DNA of 23,628 nucleotides. Source: an uncultured Prevotellaceae bacterium (GTDB taxonomy: Bacteria; Bacteroidota; Bacteroidia; Bacteroidales; Bacteroidaceae). The notes beneath the pieces were generated by a model. That model had not been told where the DNA came from. It saw only the letters and a program-made list of their open reading frames with translations, and made no database searches. The position numbers were made by a program, and so were the translations under genes. The DNA lies in NCBI GenBank assembly GCA_937898415.1, contig CALDLA010000022.1:1-23628 (forward strand), written 5' to 3'. Position 1 is the stretch's first letter, and every line of letters starts with the position of its first letter. Shown here piece after piece: positions 7,867-14,916 of this stretch.

Positions 7867-8581
7867 AAAAGATATTGATACATTCGTAGAGATTCAGAAC
7901 CGTTTGCATACATATAGTAAGAATGTCCTGACCACATTGGGGAAGGATTACCCCGAATGCGGAATCAGCGATATTGCCAGGGTAATAGGTCTTGATGTGA
8001 TTGGCGATTATCTGCAACTCACCTATTCGAGTTATCCATGTGTGTTACCCCTATATATTCCCCTCCAGTACGTTGAGACAGAAGACGTGGAAGGTTTCTG
8101 CAAGGCTTACGCTGAGAAGGTAAGAAAAGAGGGTAAGATGTTGAGTCAAGAAGAGTTTATTGAAAAGGCGTATCATAACCAGTGGATGAGATTTTATGAA
8201 CTCTTTGATGTTCAAATGACCGACCGTGAAGCCGACCTCGACAGAGCCAGGAATAAACTGCATGGACTCATTGAGACGATGACCTATGTACTACAACAGG
8301 CAAAACAGCAGGGCAAGACAGATAAGAAGGCAGAGTATTTCACAGAGAGGGAACTACCCCAGCTCAATGGTACTTTTATTCAGTTTCTGGAGTGGGCTAA
8401 GTCCGATGAGTTCTGGTCTGTTCGTAAGAAGGATGAAAGGCAAAGAGCAGCTGAAATCAAGGCAGAAATGCTAAAGGAGCAGAAAGAAATAATCAGGCTT
8501 ATCAAGGAATGTGAGCACAGGGCCGAAGAAGAGCTACAGATAGCCCTGACGGTACTGAACAATATAGAGACGAAACTATAA
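7859..8581 (+). CDS. Uncharacterised protein coupled to recD2
   Basis: A 240-residue cytoplasmic protein I do not recognise. No signal peptide or membrane segment. The first 100 residues look globular (YSKNVLTTLGKDYPECG, then CVLPLYIPLQYVE). The last 50 or so are highly charged and probably form a coiled coil (KKDERQRAAEIKAEMLKEQ, followed by IIRLIKECEHRAEEEL). The ATG overlaps the recD2 stop by 8 bases, so expression is probably coupled. Followed by a terminator at 8681. Coding is well supported by the uninterrupted frame and the overlap; function unknown. Confidence 0.75.
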   Translation: MNRKDIDTFVEIQNRLHTYSKNVLTTLGKDYPECGISDIARVIGLDVIGDYLQLTYSSYPCVLPLYIPLQYVETEDVEGFCKAYAEKVRKEGKMLSQEEFIEKAYHNQWMRFYELFDVQMTDREADLDRARNKLHGLIETMTYVLQQAKQQGKTDKKAEYFTERELPQLNGTFIQFLEWAKSDEFWSVRKKDERQRAAEIKAEMLKEQKEIIRLIKECEHRAEEELQIALTVLNNIETKL

Positions 8582-8680
8582 CACCGAATGGCGCAGGCAT
8601 TGGTTACTTATTCAGTACGGGATGTATCTAGAAGTTTCCGAGGTTTCATGACTACGCCGAATATAGCTGATGCTGTTAGA

Positions 8681-8712
8681 TACTGCTGCCTGTGATGGGT
8701 GGCAGTATTTTT
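8681..8712 (+). terminator. Intrinsic terminator of the recD2 operon
   Basis: TACTGCTGCC (8681-8690) pairs with GGTGGCAGTA (8698-8707), 10 bp with two G-T pairs and a 7-base loop, followed by five T. The 99 bases between the stop at 8581 and this hairpin show no other feature. It faces the minus-strand terminator at 8721-8750, so the two transcripts converge. Confidence 0.8.
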
Positions 8713-8720
8713 ATGGCATA

Positions 8721-8750
8721 AGAAAAGAGCCTGACCTTTCGATCAAGCTC
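8721..8750 (-). terminator. Intrinsic terminator of the tandem-unit RNA
   Basis: On the minus strand GAGCTTGATC (8750-8741), a GAAA loop and GGTCAGGCTC (8736-8727) form a 10-bp stem with two G-T pairs, followed by TTTTCTT. It shares the GNRA loop of the units upstream of it. Confidence 0.87.
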
Positions 8751-8760
8751 CTGTCTGATA

Positions 8761-8833
8761 GAGGATGTCCCAATTTCTATTGACCATTTCTGTCGTTATC
8801 AAATCCTTCAGTCTTACGACATGAAGCATCCTC
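8761..8833 (-). repeat. RNA unit 4
   Basis: Closing stem GAGGATG (8833-8827 on the minus strand) with CATCCTC (8767-8761). Hairpin A at 8826-8806: CTTCA, U bulge, GTC, loop GTAA, GAC, TGAAG. Hairpin B at 8794-8782: GACA, loop GAAA, TGGTC with one bulged G. This is the shortest (73 nt) and most diverged unit. Confidence 0.75.
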
Positions 8834-8846
8834 TATAATGTTGTAA

Positions 8847-8930
8847 GAGGATGTGGCAGGTGTATTTTGGGGACAATCTTTCGATTGGTATAGAATTTAA
8901 TCCCCCTTCCTTACGGTTTAGGGCATCCTC
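8847..8930 (-). repeat. RNA unit 3
   Basis: Closing stem 8930-8924 with 8853-8847. Hairpin A at 8923-8904: CCCT, AAA, CC, loop GTAA, GG, A, AGGG. Hairpin B at 8887-8874: CAATC, loop GAAA, GATTG, a stem completely different from units 1 and 2 but still paired. 84 nt. Confidence 0.8.
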
Positions 8931-8940
8931 TTGTGGTGTT

Positions 8941-9019
8941 GAGGGATGTAGCCGTTTGAGAAAGATCACCTTTCGGTGCCTACGAAATCCACCTCGCCTT
9001 GCGGTTGGAGGCATCCCTC
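8941..9019 (-). repeat. RNA unit 2
   Basis: Closing stem 9019-9012 with 8948-8941, eight pairs, with a compensated extra G-C pair relative to the other units. Hairpin A at 9011-8992: CCTC, CAA, CC, loop GCAA, GG, C, GAGG. Hairpin B at 8978-8967: CACC, loop GAAA, GGTG. An extra GTAG/CTAC pairing can enclose hairpin B. 79 nt. Confidence 0.8.
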
Positions 9020-9028
9020 ATGCTGGTA

Positions 9029-9107
9029 GAGGATGGTGGCTGTTCCCTGTCATTCACCTTTCGGTGTCTCACGTGGTTCCTCCAGCCTTACGGTTAGGAG
9101 CATCCTC
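9029..9107 (-). repeat. RNA unit 1
   Basis: Closing stem 9107-9101 with 9035-9029. Hairpin A at 9100-9080: CTCC, TAA, CC, loop GTAA, GG, CT, GGAG. Hairpin B at 9066-9055: CACC, loop GAAA, GGTG. 79 nt. The linker before the 3' closing strand ends in AGCCAC, similar to GGCTA and TGCCA in units 2 and 3. Confidence 0.8.
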
Positions 9108-9121
9108 TTGTATTTCGGATG

Positions 9122-9129
9122 CAAAGGTA
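9122..9129 (-). promoter_or_regulatory. -7 promoter box of the tandem-unit RNA
   Basis: TACCTTTG on the minus strand, an exact TAnnTTTG match. Counting seven bases from its G predicts an A start at 9115, eight bases upstream of the first closing stem. No clear TTTG -33 element is present; the upstream DNA is T-rich on this strand. Confidence 0.65.
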
Positions 9130-9209
9130 CAACAAAAAACTGAGAAAAAGGCATAAACTGAACGAATTTTTAGTTTTTTGATGCTAAAGGAACTGCATTA
9201 TTACATATA

Positions 9210-9359
9210 TCAGTCGTTAATATATGATTTCGTTGTCATGTCATAGTATAGTGCCTCCAACTCAGCCAAAGTCAGTTTCTCCACAGAATGCTCGATGATT
9301 CTGATAAGTTCATCACGTCGTCCTTCATCGGACTGGCTAAAACGATTCGTGTATGCCAT
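9210..9359 (-). CDS. Small 49-residue protein at the end of the umu operon
   Basis: An ATG at 9359 opens a 49-codon frame ending in TGA at 9210. It starts three bases after the stop of the GNAT gene on the same strand, the spacing of a translated operon member. The product begins MAYTNRFSQSDEGRRDELI and continues with the amphipathic, acidic helix-prone segment EHSVEKLTLAELEALYYDM. No signal peptide or membrane helix. I do not recognise a family. The frame has no stops and a plausible soluble composition, but the shortness keeps confidence moderate. Confidence 0.55.
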   Translation of the reverse strand: MAYTNRFSQSDEGRRDELIRIIEHSVEKLTLAELEALYYDMTTKSYIND

Positions 9360-9362
9360 AAT

Positions 9363-9998
9363 CTATAATATCAAGTGTTTCATAGGGTGACCACCCCATT
9401 GGTTGTCATTTACATAGTGAAAGCCGACAGAGGTGTATAATGCCTCGCCGACAGAATTGTCCTTATCTACCAAGAGTCCGACACACGGTAAGCCCAGATA
9501 ATTAGCCCGTTCCTTGGTAGCCAACAGTAGCTTTCGGGCAATACCCTGACGGCGATATTCTGGAAGAACGGCCAAGGAATCAAGATACAGTTCACCTGCT
9601 TGCGTCTCATCGTCCATTCCCGAATGGTCCTTGCCGATATGATCTTTGGCTGCCTCAATAAAGGCGCGGCGCAGTTCATGCAAACGTCCACCATCATAGC
9701 TGACGGAAATGCCGACAACCCTATCTGCATCCATTGCTACCAGCGTATTCCGATAACTGTATTGCGAATCCTCGCGCTCAACAAGCATCGTCATCATCCT
9801 GCGGAAGGCTGCGAGTAAGCGAGAGCGGCGCAAGCTCGCTTGCTCAGCCGAGTGTGAGCAGGCTCGACCGGAGGTCAAGTCCTCCAACCCGTAGCCCTCA
9901 CCACAGAAATACAGGCAACAGTCATCCGTCATGGCCGTCATAATCAGGCAGGCTATCTCTGTTGCCTGGCTCTTGGTTGCTTCTCTAATCTCTATCAT
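9363..9998 (-). CDS. GNAT-family N-acetyltransferase with an inserted palindromic segment
   Basis: A 211-residue GNAT acyltransferase using acetyl-CoA; the acceptor is unknown. The acetyl-CoA loop is in LAVLPEYRRQGIARKLL (about residues 142-158, R/QxxGxA type), followed by NYLGLPCVGLLV and the C-terminal YTSVGFHYV. The ATG at 9998 overlaps the umuC stop (ATGA), so it is a downstream member of the umu operon. Around residues 42-67 there is an Arg/Ser/Ala-rich stretch (SGRACSHSAEQASLRRSR) that does not look like GNAT sequence. It is encoded by GC-rich palindromic DNA; without it the protein would be about 185 residues, a normal GNAT length. The UmuC break upstream should reduce its expression unless the mobile element supplies transcription. 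Confidence 0.8.
   Translation of the reverse strand: MIEIREATKSQATEIACLIMTAMTDDCCLYFCGEGYGLEDLTSGRACSHSAEQASLRRSRLLAAFRRMMTMLVEREDSQYSYRNTLVAMDADRVVGISVSYDGGRLHELRRAFIEAAKDHIGKDHSGMDDETQAGELYLDSLAVLPEYRRQGIARKLLLATKERANYLGLPCVGLLVDKDNSVGEALYTSVGFHYVNDNQWGGHPMKHLIL
9801..9878. repeat. In-frame palindromic insertion inside the GNAT gene
   Basis: A GC-rich stretch of about 26 codons. Its core is a stem of GAGTAAGCGAG (9813-9823) with CTCGCTTGCTC (9835-9845), 11 bp with one mismatch around 11 bases. It interrupts what would otherwise read directly from GEGYGLED to RRMMTMLVERED. The exact boundaries are estimated. It resembles protein-coding palindromic repeats known in other bacteria, and the GC-rich core at 41-97 has a loosely similar composition. 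Confidence 0.45.
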
Positions 9999-11224
9999 TC
10001 TTCCTTTTTCTTAGTTTTGGCGTTTAATTTCATGATTTCGCCCCATCGCGTGGTCGGTGACGGACTCCTGAAATCGTGCTTGATGGCATTGGCAAAGACA
10101 TCGGCCTTTCCCTTACCATCCTTTTGGGTGTATTGTTGCGAACCAAGTACAATCGTCTCGCTTCCATGCATTCGGTTAATCCTGTCTACCACCTCGTCAA
10201 GCCGCTTCATCTTCTGGAACTGTTCGGCATTGATGTCGAAGAGATCTTGCTGAATGGGAGAGTCGGCACCGATTCCCATGACTATCACGCCAGCCTTCTT
10301 ATACTGATAACCTTCACGATAGATTTTCTTCAGCACCTCATTAGCCGTCTGGATGATGGTGATGCTGGAGCTAGTTGGCGTAATAAGACGCTGCTCCAGG
10401 AAATTCCAGTACTGTGGCAAGTCTTCCCGGAAAGCATTTGTATTCAGGAATACACCGACAATCGAGGCCACCGTATTCTGCATCCTCAACTTTTCAGCAC
10501 AGCGGGCGGCATAGTTAGAGACATGGGTTCTCAGCGTTTCTATGTCCCCTATCATGCCATTGAACGAACGGCTCGTACAGATACTTTTCTTCTTCGCCAG
10601 TTCCTCATTCGGCACCACATCCTCACCGTTCAGTTCCTGCCACGTGCGGATGATGTTGATGTTATTGAACATCAGCCGTACCCAATCCTTATGGTGCTGC
10701 GCAAAGTCATAGGCAGTATGTACGCCGAGGGCTTCGAGTTTAGCAGCATAGCGTCTGCCGATGCCCCACACATCGCCTATCGGATAAAGTTTCAGGGCCT
10801 TGATGCGCTTCTCGTCGGAGTCTATCATGCAGCAGTGCCGATAACCCTGATACTTCTTGGCAAAGTGAGAGGCCATCTTTGCCAGCGTCTTATTGGGAGC
10901 CAGACCGATGCTGACAGGCATTCCCACATACTGTTTGATCTTTTTGTGTAAGCCCTCACCCCATTTCTTCAGATCCAGATGCTCCATGCCGTCAAGATAG
11001 ATGAAGCACTCGTCTATCGAATAGCGGAAATAGGCCGGTACCTCCTGACTGATCAGGCTCACGATACGGCCAGTCAGTTCTCCATAAAGTTCATAGTTCG
11101 AGGAAAACACGGCAATCTTCTGGTTCGGGAACTGCTCGGCCAACTGGAAATACGGCGTTCCAGCTTTGATACCCATCGCCTTTGCTTCATTGCTACGGGC
11201 AACTACACAACCATCGTTATTGCT
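9995..11224 (-). pseudogene. umuC: umuC, 3' part (Y-family DNA polymerase interrupted by mobile element)
   Basis: Error-prone DNA polymerase V catalytic subunit, broken. Homology starts at the left end of the element with Ser-Asn-Asn-Asp-Gly-Cys-Val-Val-Ala-Arg-Ser (codons from 11224). It runs on through MGIKAGTPYF to the C terminus. An internal ATG at 11176 could start a 393-residue fragment. That fragment keeps the palm motif YSIDECFIYLDG (catalytic Asp55-Glu56 of the fragment), the HhH-like YPIGDVWGIGRRYAAKLEALG and the little-finger region, but lacks the first catalytic Asp and the nucleotide-binding N terminus. Those are at 15157-15249. It should therefore be inactive alone. The stop overlaps the GNAT start. 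Confidence 0.92.
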
Positions 11225-11270
11225 TTATTCCTAAATTTTGATTATTCCGAATATTCTTTGTAAGTTATTG
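11220..11270 (+). repeat. Left terminal inverted repeat of the RIT-like element
   Basis: 51 bases matching the reverse complement of 15079-15129 at 50 positions. It contains ATTATTCCGAATATTCT at 11241-11257; an exact inverted copy of that 17-mer lies at 11289-11305, 31 bases inward. The first five bases also belong to the umuC reading, so the exact crossover point cannot be fixed here. Confidence 0.92.
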
Positions 11271-11288
11271 ATTTACTGTTGTTTCTTT

Positions 11289-11305
11289 AGAATATTCGGA
11301 ATAAT
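11289..11305 (-). repeat. Subterminal inverted copy of the 17-bp recombinase-site motif
   Basis: AGAATATTCGGAATAAT is the exact reverse complement of 11241-11257. A degraded counterpart, CTTTATTCCGATATCCT, sits at the same depth inside the right end (about 15041-15057). Both ends therefore share a motif - 31-base spacer - inverted motif layout, as expected of recombinase arm or core binding sites. Confidence 0.65.
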
Positions 11306-11357
11306 GATTTTGCAAGAAGCAGAACAACATTAATAGGATGTACCTATTTTCTGGTAT

Positions 11358-12398
11358 TTACTTCTTAACTTTAATCAGGCTTCTTAGCCCACCCTCTACT
11401 TTTGTAAAGGAATCTTCTTCTGGACTGACAGGACATGCCCGTTTCTGTAATGCAGTTCTCAATTCTTCGCTGCTAATTCCCAGATATCTGACGGTTGTGC
11501 TTAGGGATGAGTGTCCCAAAGCGCTGGATATTATAGCAGGGTTCACGTTATCAAGTAGCCAATGTGTGGCAGAGCTATGCCTCAGTTGATGGCTGTGCAT
11601 ATGCAGGGGTACATCAGGACAGATAGCATGTGCCTTGGAAGATATTTTATCAAGTCTTGCGTTTACTGCATCTGTAGACATTCTCCTATAGATTCCATTG
11701 TGTGAAGAGTGAAATAGGAATGCATCGGGACTGGGACAAATACCAAAGGTAGCCTTGATATATCTACGAATCAGCAGGACTGTGGTATCTGAGAACGCCA
11801 TGGTTCTGGACTTGTCACCTTTGCCTCTTATGCGGACATGCGGAGCATCTGTATCAAGGAACAAATCCCGCAGTTTGATATCAAGGAGCTCACCTACACG
11901 GCATCCAATGTCATACATTATCGTAAACATAATGAAATCCCTCCGTCCGACTTTTGTCGAGCAGTCTATACATTCAAAAAAGACTTTCAGTCCCTTTTTC
12001 GTAAGTGGTTCTACGATTTTCCCACGGCCATGGGAAATACCCTTTATGCCTGAGGCTTCTATGTAAGTCAGTTTGTATTTGGAGTCCCTTGACTGTAAGT
12101 ACGAAAGGAATGACATTATAACTGCCAGTCTGTGATCTCTGGTCAGTTTACTGTTTCCCCTTTTTTCTTGCAGCCATTTCAGCCACTCTTCGAGATAAGT
12201 TCTACTTAGACATTTTATGTCTATTTTCTTTACAGGAATCTTGTGCTCTTCTTCAAGAAAATCAAGAAAAAGACACAAGGCGTTGAAGTAACAGGAAACA
12301 GTTTTTGAACTAAAGTTCCTGACATTAGACAAATAGTCATTCAACCAATTGTTCATATGATCTGTCAGGGAGACCTTTTTCGGATTATTCTTCATCAT
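11358..12398 (-). CDS. Tyrosine recombinase, third of the trio (RitC-like)
   Basis: A 346-residue phage-integrase-family recombinase acting by a DNA-3'-phosphotyrosine intermediate. The N-terminal core-binding domain spans about residues 10-115. The catalytic set is complete: Arg167 (GCRVGE), Lys193 or Lys196 (GKGDKSR), His270 and Arg273 (HQLRH), His296 (GHSS) and Tyr305 (RYLG). The start at 12398 overlaps the end of the 842-residue gene by 14 bases, so translation is coupled. It ends 53 bases inside the left subterminal repeat. Presumed to act with its partner at the inverted repeats to integrate or excise the element. Confidence 0.9.
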   Translation of the reverse strand: MMKNNPKKVSLTDHMNNWLNDYLSNVRNFSSKTVSCYFNALCLFLDFLEEEHKIPVKKIDIKCLSRTYLEEWLKWLQEKRGNSKLTRDHRLAVIMSFLSYLQSRDSKYKLTYIEASGIKGISHGRGKIVEPLTKKGLKVFFECIDCSTKVGRRDFIMFTIMYDIGCRVGELLDIKLRDLFLDTDAPHVRIRGKGDKSRTMAFSDTTVLLIRRYIKATFGICPSPDAFLFHSSHNGIYRRMSTDAVNARLDKISSKAHAICPDVPLHMHSHQLRHSSATHWLLDNVNPAIISSALGHSSLSTTVRYLGISSEELRTALQKRACPVSPEEDSFTKVEGGLRSLIKVKK

Positions 12399-14913
12399 AG
12401 TCGTAAAAGTAATTTGTTCTGTCGGGTATTATTTCTTGAATTGTATTTTGTTTGCTTTCTTTTATCGAGCAGGAGGTGTGGAGTGTAAAGTGATAGTAGT
12501 ACATGGTCGTTTCAATAGTGGAATGCCCCATGGACTTGCTCAGGTAAAACAGGCTTTTTTGGAATCCTTCACGGGGAAACCGATTAATGTTAAAAGTGGC
12601 GTAGTTATGTCGGAATACATATGTTGTTGCCCTCGCATCGTTGTATGTATACCAGATTCTATGGAACATTCCATGGAGCCAATCGTTACTCAAATACTTA
12701 TCGTTATGATTCGGGAAGAAGCATTTCCTGCCTGGCATGATTTTCTCCATTTCATTGTTGTACTTTATCATGAGTTCCAAAGTATATGTATGTAATGCGA
12801 CTCTATGCTCTATATACCCTTTCGTATGCCGTATGTTTATCACGCCATATCTCAAGTCGACGTCCTGCATATCCAACTGTCTTGCTTCCTTCATCCTGAT
12901 TCCAGTCGAGAGTAAGACACGGAAGATAGTTCTTGCTACAGTTCCCCAAATTCTGGCTTGCCGGGGATTCTGTCTCCTGTACTTGAAATTGTCACAGGCA
13001 TAGAAGAAATTGTATAACTCATCATCCGTCAGTTCATGATACTCATGTATGATTTTCTGATTTCTGGGTGTTGGAACATAATATGGCAATATATTCCAGC
13101 CATTGTTCCTACAGCCATATTTTATCAGTCCATTCAGTACGACCACCCTGTTTTGCCAAGCATGGATTCCTTCAGACATCCTTTTCTGACACCAAGCGTC
13201 AACCATTTCCTGAGTCAGTTCATTCATGTCGGGATATTTCTTGCAACAGAACTCCTCAAAGGAACGCAAGACGAACAACTTGGGCCTGGACCATTTTCCT
13301 GATGTCGTACAATAGATTCGATACTTCTCTATGACAGATGATACAACACAATTCAGGATCTCTGGAAACCTTTTGGACTTGGCTGCACTTAATGCAACCT
13401 GATGTGTATGTGGAGCCCGCAGATCAAGCTTATGCTGCAAAACCAAGAAACAGACAAATCTTGCAATTTCATCCATTCTATTGCTGTATTGTTTGTTGTA
13501 CTCCCCTTCCATCGGTTTGGCAAACTCCTCCAGCATATCCTGCGTAAGAGCAACAGATGAAGGATAATTCTCAGAAAGGAAGCAGTCTAGCGCCCTCATG
13601 TAAATATTGGAACCGGCATACCACACATCTCTGTCCATGGCGTATCTTTTATAATCACCCAACAGGTCTGCCGCAAAACTTTGATATGATTTGGTCGTAA
13701 CTTTTCCTCTGTCAAACCTGCTGATGTCGATGGCACATTCCCTGAGCCCTTTCAGGTCAGCGTCCAGATATGATTCTAATGACTGTAAAGAAGTATGGCC
13801 CACAAGTCTTGAAACGATTTCGCGTGGGACATCGGCATCGACCAATTCTGTAACCATCAAGTGACGAAAGACGTGCAGGCCCCTCCTCCTTCCGCCTTCC
13901 TGTCTAATGTCCGCTTTTTTGAAGAATCTGGCAGCAATTGCCGTGACTGTATCAGGAGTAAGTTTACTAAATGGCCGATGTGCCTGAAGGAATACATGAG
14001 TCATATTTTCACTTACAGGGCGTTCTTTCAGCATGTACTCAAGGATGGCATTCCCAACTACAGAATTGAAAGGTATTGAATGTTCAACGCCCGTCTTTTG
14101 CTGGACGAAATGCAATTCTTCCTTTTCTTCGTCAATATTGTCGAATTTCAGGTTTGCAATGTCACTTCTCCTAATGCCGGTGTAGTATGCGATTTTCATG
14201 ATAGCCTTGTCTCTGCTTGAGAGTTCCTTGCTGTTATACAGCACTCGTTGGAGGGGTGCAATTTCGTCAGGTTTCAGATAGTCGTACAATTTGTGCCGAC
14301 GTGTAAACTTTGGCAACATATAAGATATGTTCTGGCACAATCCAGAAGGATATTCTGCCTCACACAGACGCAGGGCGGCCTTTATACATGAACAAGCGTT
14401 TTCGTGCCTGTTTTTACCGGAGAACACGCCAAGGACACTTTCTTCTGTAATGTCTTTCATATGGGTAATATGGAATGAATCCTGAATGTCACGCAGAAAT
14501 GTCGAGCATGCACTGACAATAGTTTTCACATTCTTGTGCTTTCCCGTTTCTTTTTCGCAAAATCTAAGTGTATCAATGAAGTTTTTAAACTCTGGGCAAA
14601 GTTTGTCATATGATGATTCCTTTTTTGTGAGACCGCTCCAGCCTCCGGCCTCTCCAAGAAATATTCCCTTTTCAACATACGAATATATGTGTCCTATCGT
14701 ACACCTATATTCATCCCTCGTTCGTTTGGAATACTTTGGCACAACAACCTTATGGTAGAGATCTTCATATGATTCTACCATTGGATTGTCTCTATGCTTC
14801 AGAATCAGGTTTCTCGCCTCCTTAATCTTCCTGATGTAACTCTTGCTGTAACCGTATTCGTCCAGCAACTTCATGAGTTCTGGGTACTTTTGATTAAACT
14901 TCTGTAAATCCAT
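12385..14913 (-). CDS. Double tyrosine recombinase (natural RitA-RitB fusion)
   Basis: At 842 residues this is about twice the usual tyrosine-recombinase length and contains two full copies in a row. Module 1 (about 1-400) has Arg248 (GIRRSD), Lys273 (QQKTG), His347 and Arg350 (HVFRH), His373 (GHTS) and Tyr382 (ESYLD). Module 2 (about 410-815) has Arg673 (GIRMKE), Lys698 (HTKG), Arg768 in TYVFRHNYA, His797 (GHST) and Tyr806 (MYYYH). In module 2 the first His of HxxR is replaced by Tyr765. The frame is continuous, with no in-frame start that would make a separate second protein obvious. Typical RIT elements encode these as separate overlapping genes. The promoter dyad at 14917-14980 sits directly upstream. 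Confidence 0.88.
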   Translation of the reverse strand: MDLQKFNQKYPELMKLLDEYGYSKSYIRKIKEARNLILKHRDNPMVESYEDLYHKVVVPKYSKRTRDEYRCTIGHIYSYVEKGIFLGEAGGWSGLTKKESSYDKLCPEFKNFIDTLRFCEKETGKHKNVKTIVSACSTFLRDIQDSFHITHMKDITEESVLGVFSGKNRHENACSCIKAALRLCEAEYPSGLCQNISYMLPKFTRRHKLYDYLKPDEIAPLQRVLYNSKELSSRDKAIMKIAYYTGIRRSDIANLKFDNIDEEKEELHFVQQKTGVEHSIPFNSVVGNAILEYMLKERPVSENMTHVFLQAHRPFSKLTPDTVTAIAARFFKKADIRQEGGRRRGLHVFRHLMVTELVDADVPREIVSRLVGHTSLQSLESYLDADLKGLRECAIDISRFDRGKVTTKSYQSFAADLLGDYKRYAMDRDVWYAGSNIYMRALDCFLSENYPSSVALTQDMLEEFAKPMEGEYNKQYSNRMDEIARFVCFLVLQHKLDLRAPHTHQVALSAAKSKRFPEILNCVVSSVIEKYRIYCTTSGKWSRPKLFVLRSFEEFCCKKYPDMNELTQEMVDAWCQKRMSEGIHAWQNRVVVLNGLIKYGCRNNGWNILPYYVPTPRNQKIIHEYHELTDDELYNFFYACDNFKYRRQNPRQARIWGTVARTIFRVLLSTGIRMKEARQLDMQDVDLRYGVINIRHTKGYIEHRVALHTYTLELMIKYNNEMEKIMPGRKCFFPNHNDKYLSNDWLHGMFHRIWYTYNDARATTYVFRHNYATFNINRFPREGFQKSLFYLSKSMGHSTIETTMYYYHFTLHTSCSIKESKQNTIQEIIPDRTNYFYDYDEE

Positions 14914-14916
14914 TTT

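Larger units (their letters stand above)
8720..9115 (-). ncRNA. Structured RNA of four tandem GNRA-hairpin units
   Basis: No protein gene fits here, but on the minus strand the region has all the parts of an RNA gene. A TACCTTTG box at 9129-9122 puts the start near 9115, only eight bases before the first unit. Four related units follow (9107-9029, 9019-8941, 8930-8847, 8833-8761), then an intrinsic terminator. Each unit is closed by GAGGAUG/CAUCCUC. Unit 2 has an extra matching pair, GAGGGAUG/CAUCCCUC. In each unit hairpin A abuts the closing stem and is capped by GUAA or GCAA. Its lower stem differs in every unit yet always pairs (CUCC/GGAG, CCUC/GAGG, CCCU/AGGG, CUUCA/UGAAG). Hairpin B is capped by GAAA with stems CACC/GGUG, CAAUC/GAUUG or GACA/UGGUC. 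The covariation is strong evidence for a selected RNA structure. I do not recognise the family; function unknown. Confidence 0.8.

Noticed and set aside
8761..9107. CRISPR array
   Set aside because: The repeated GAGGATG/CATCCTC parts are inverted pairs closing each unit, not identical direct repeats with unique spacers, and the internal sequences share structure. No cas genes are present.
8761..9107. Tandem tRNAs, suggested by 7-bp closing stems and 73-84 nt units
   Set aside because: There are only two internal hairpins, no T-loop or anticodon arm pattern and no CCA-type end; the GNRA-capped hairpin abutting the closing stem is not tRNA-like.
8720..9115. Type III toxin-antitoxin RNA (tandem repeats plus endoribonuclease)
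   Set aside because: Those repeats are shorter and near-identical, and a toxin gene follows on the same strand after the terminator. Here the next gene (7859-8581) is on the other strand and does not resemble ToxN.
8851..9156. Open frames of 101 residues (plus) and 66 residues (minus, 8814-9014) over the RNA units
   Set aside because: The compositions are unlike proteins, they cross the repeated hairpins, and the covariation explains the sequence better.
9995..11176. Functional stand-alone UmuC starting at the ATG at 11176
   Set aside because: Codons upstream of that ATG still read as UmuC (SNNDGCVVARS) up to the element end, and the missing first catalytic Asp is at 15249-15157, so this is a fragment of a split gene.
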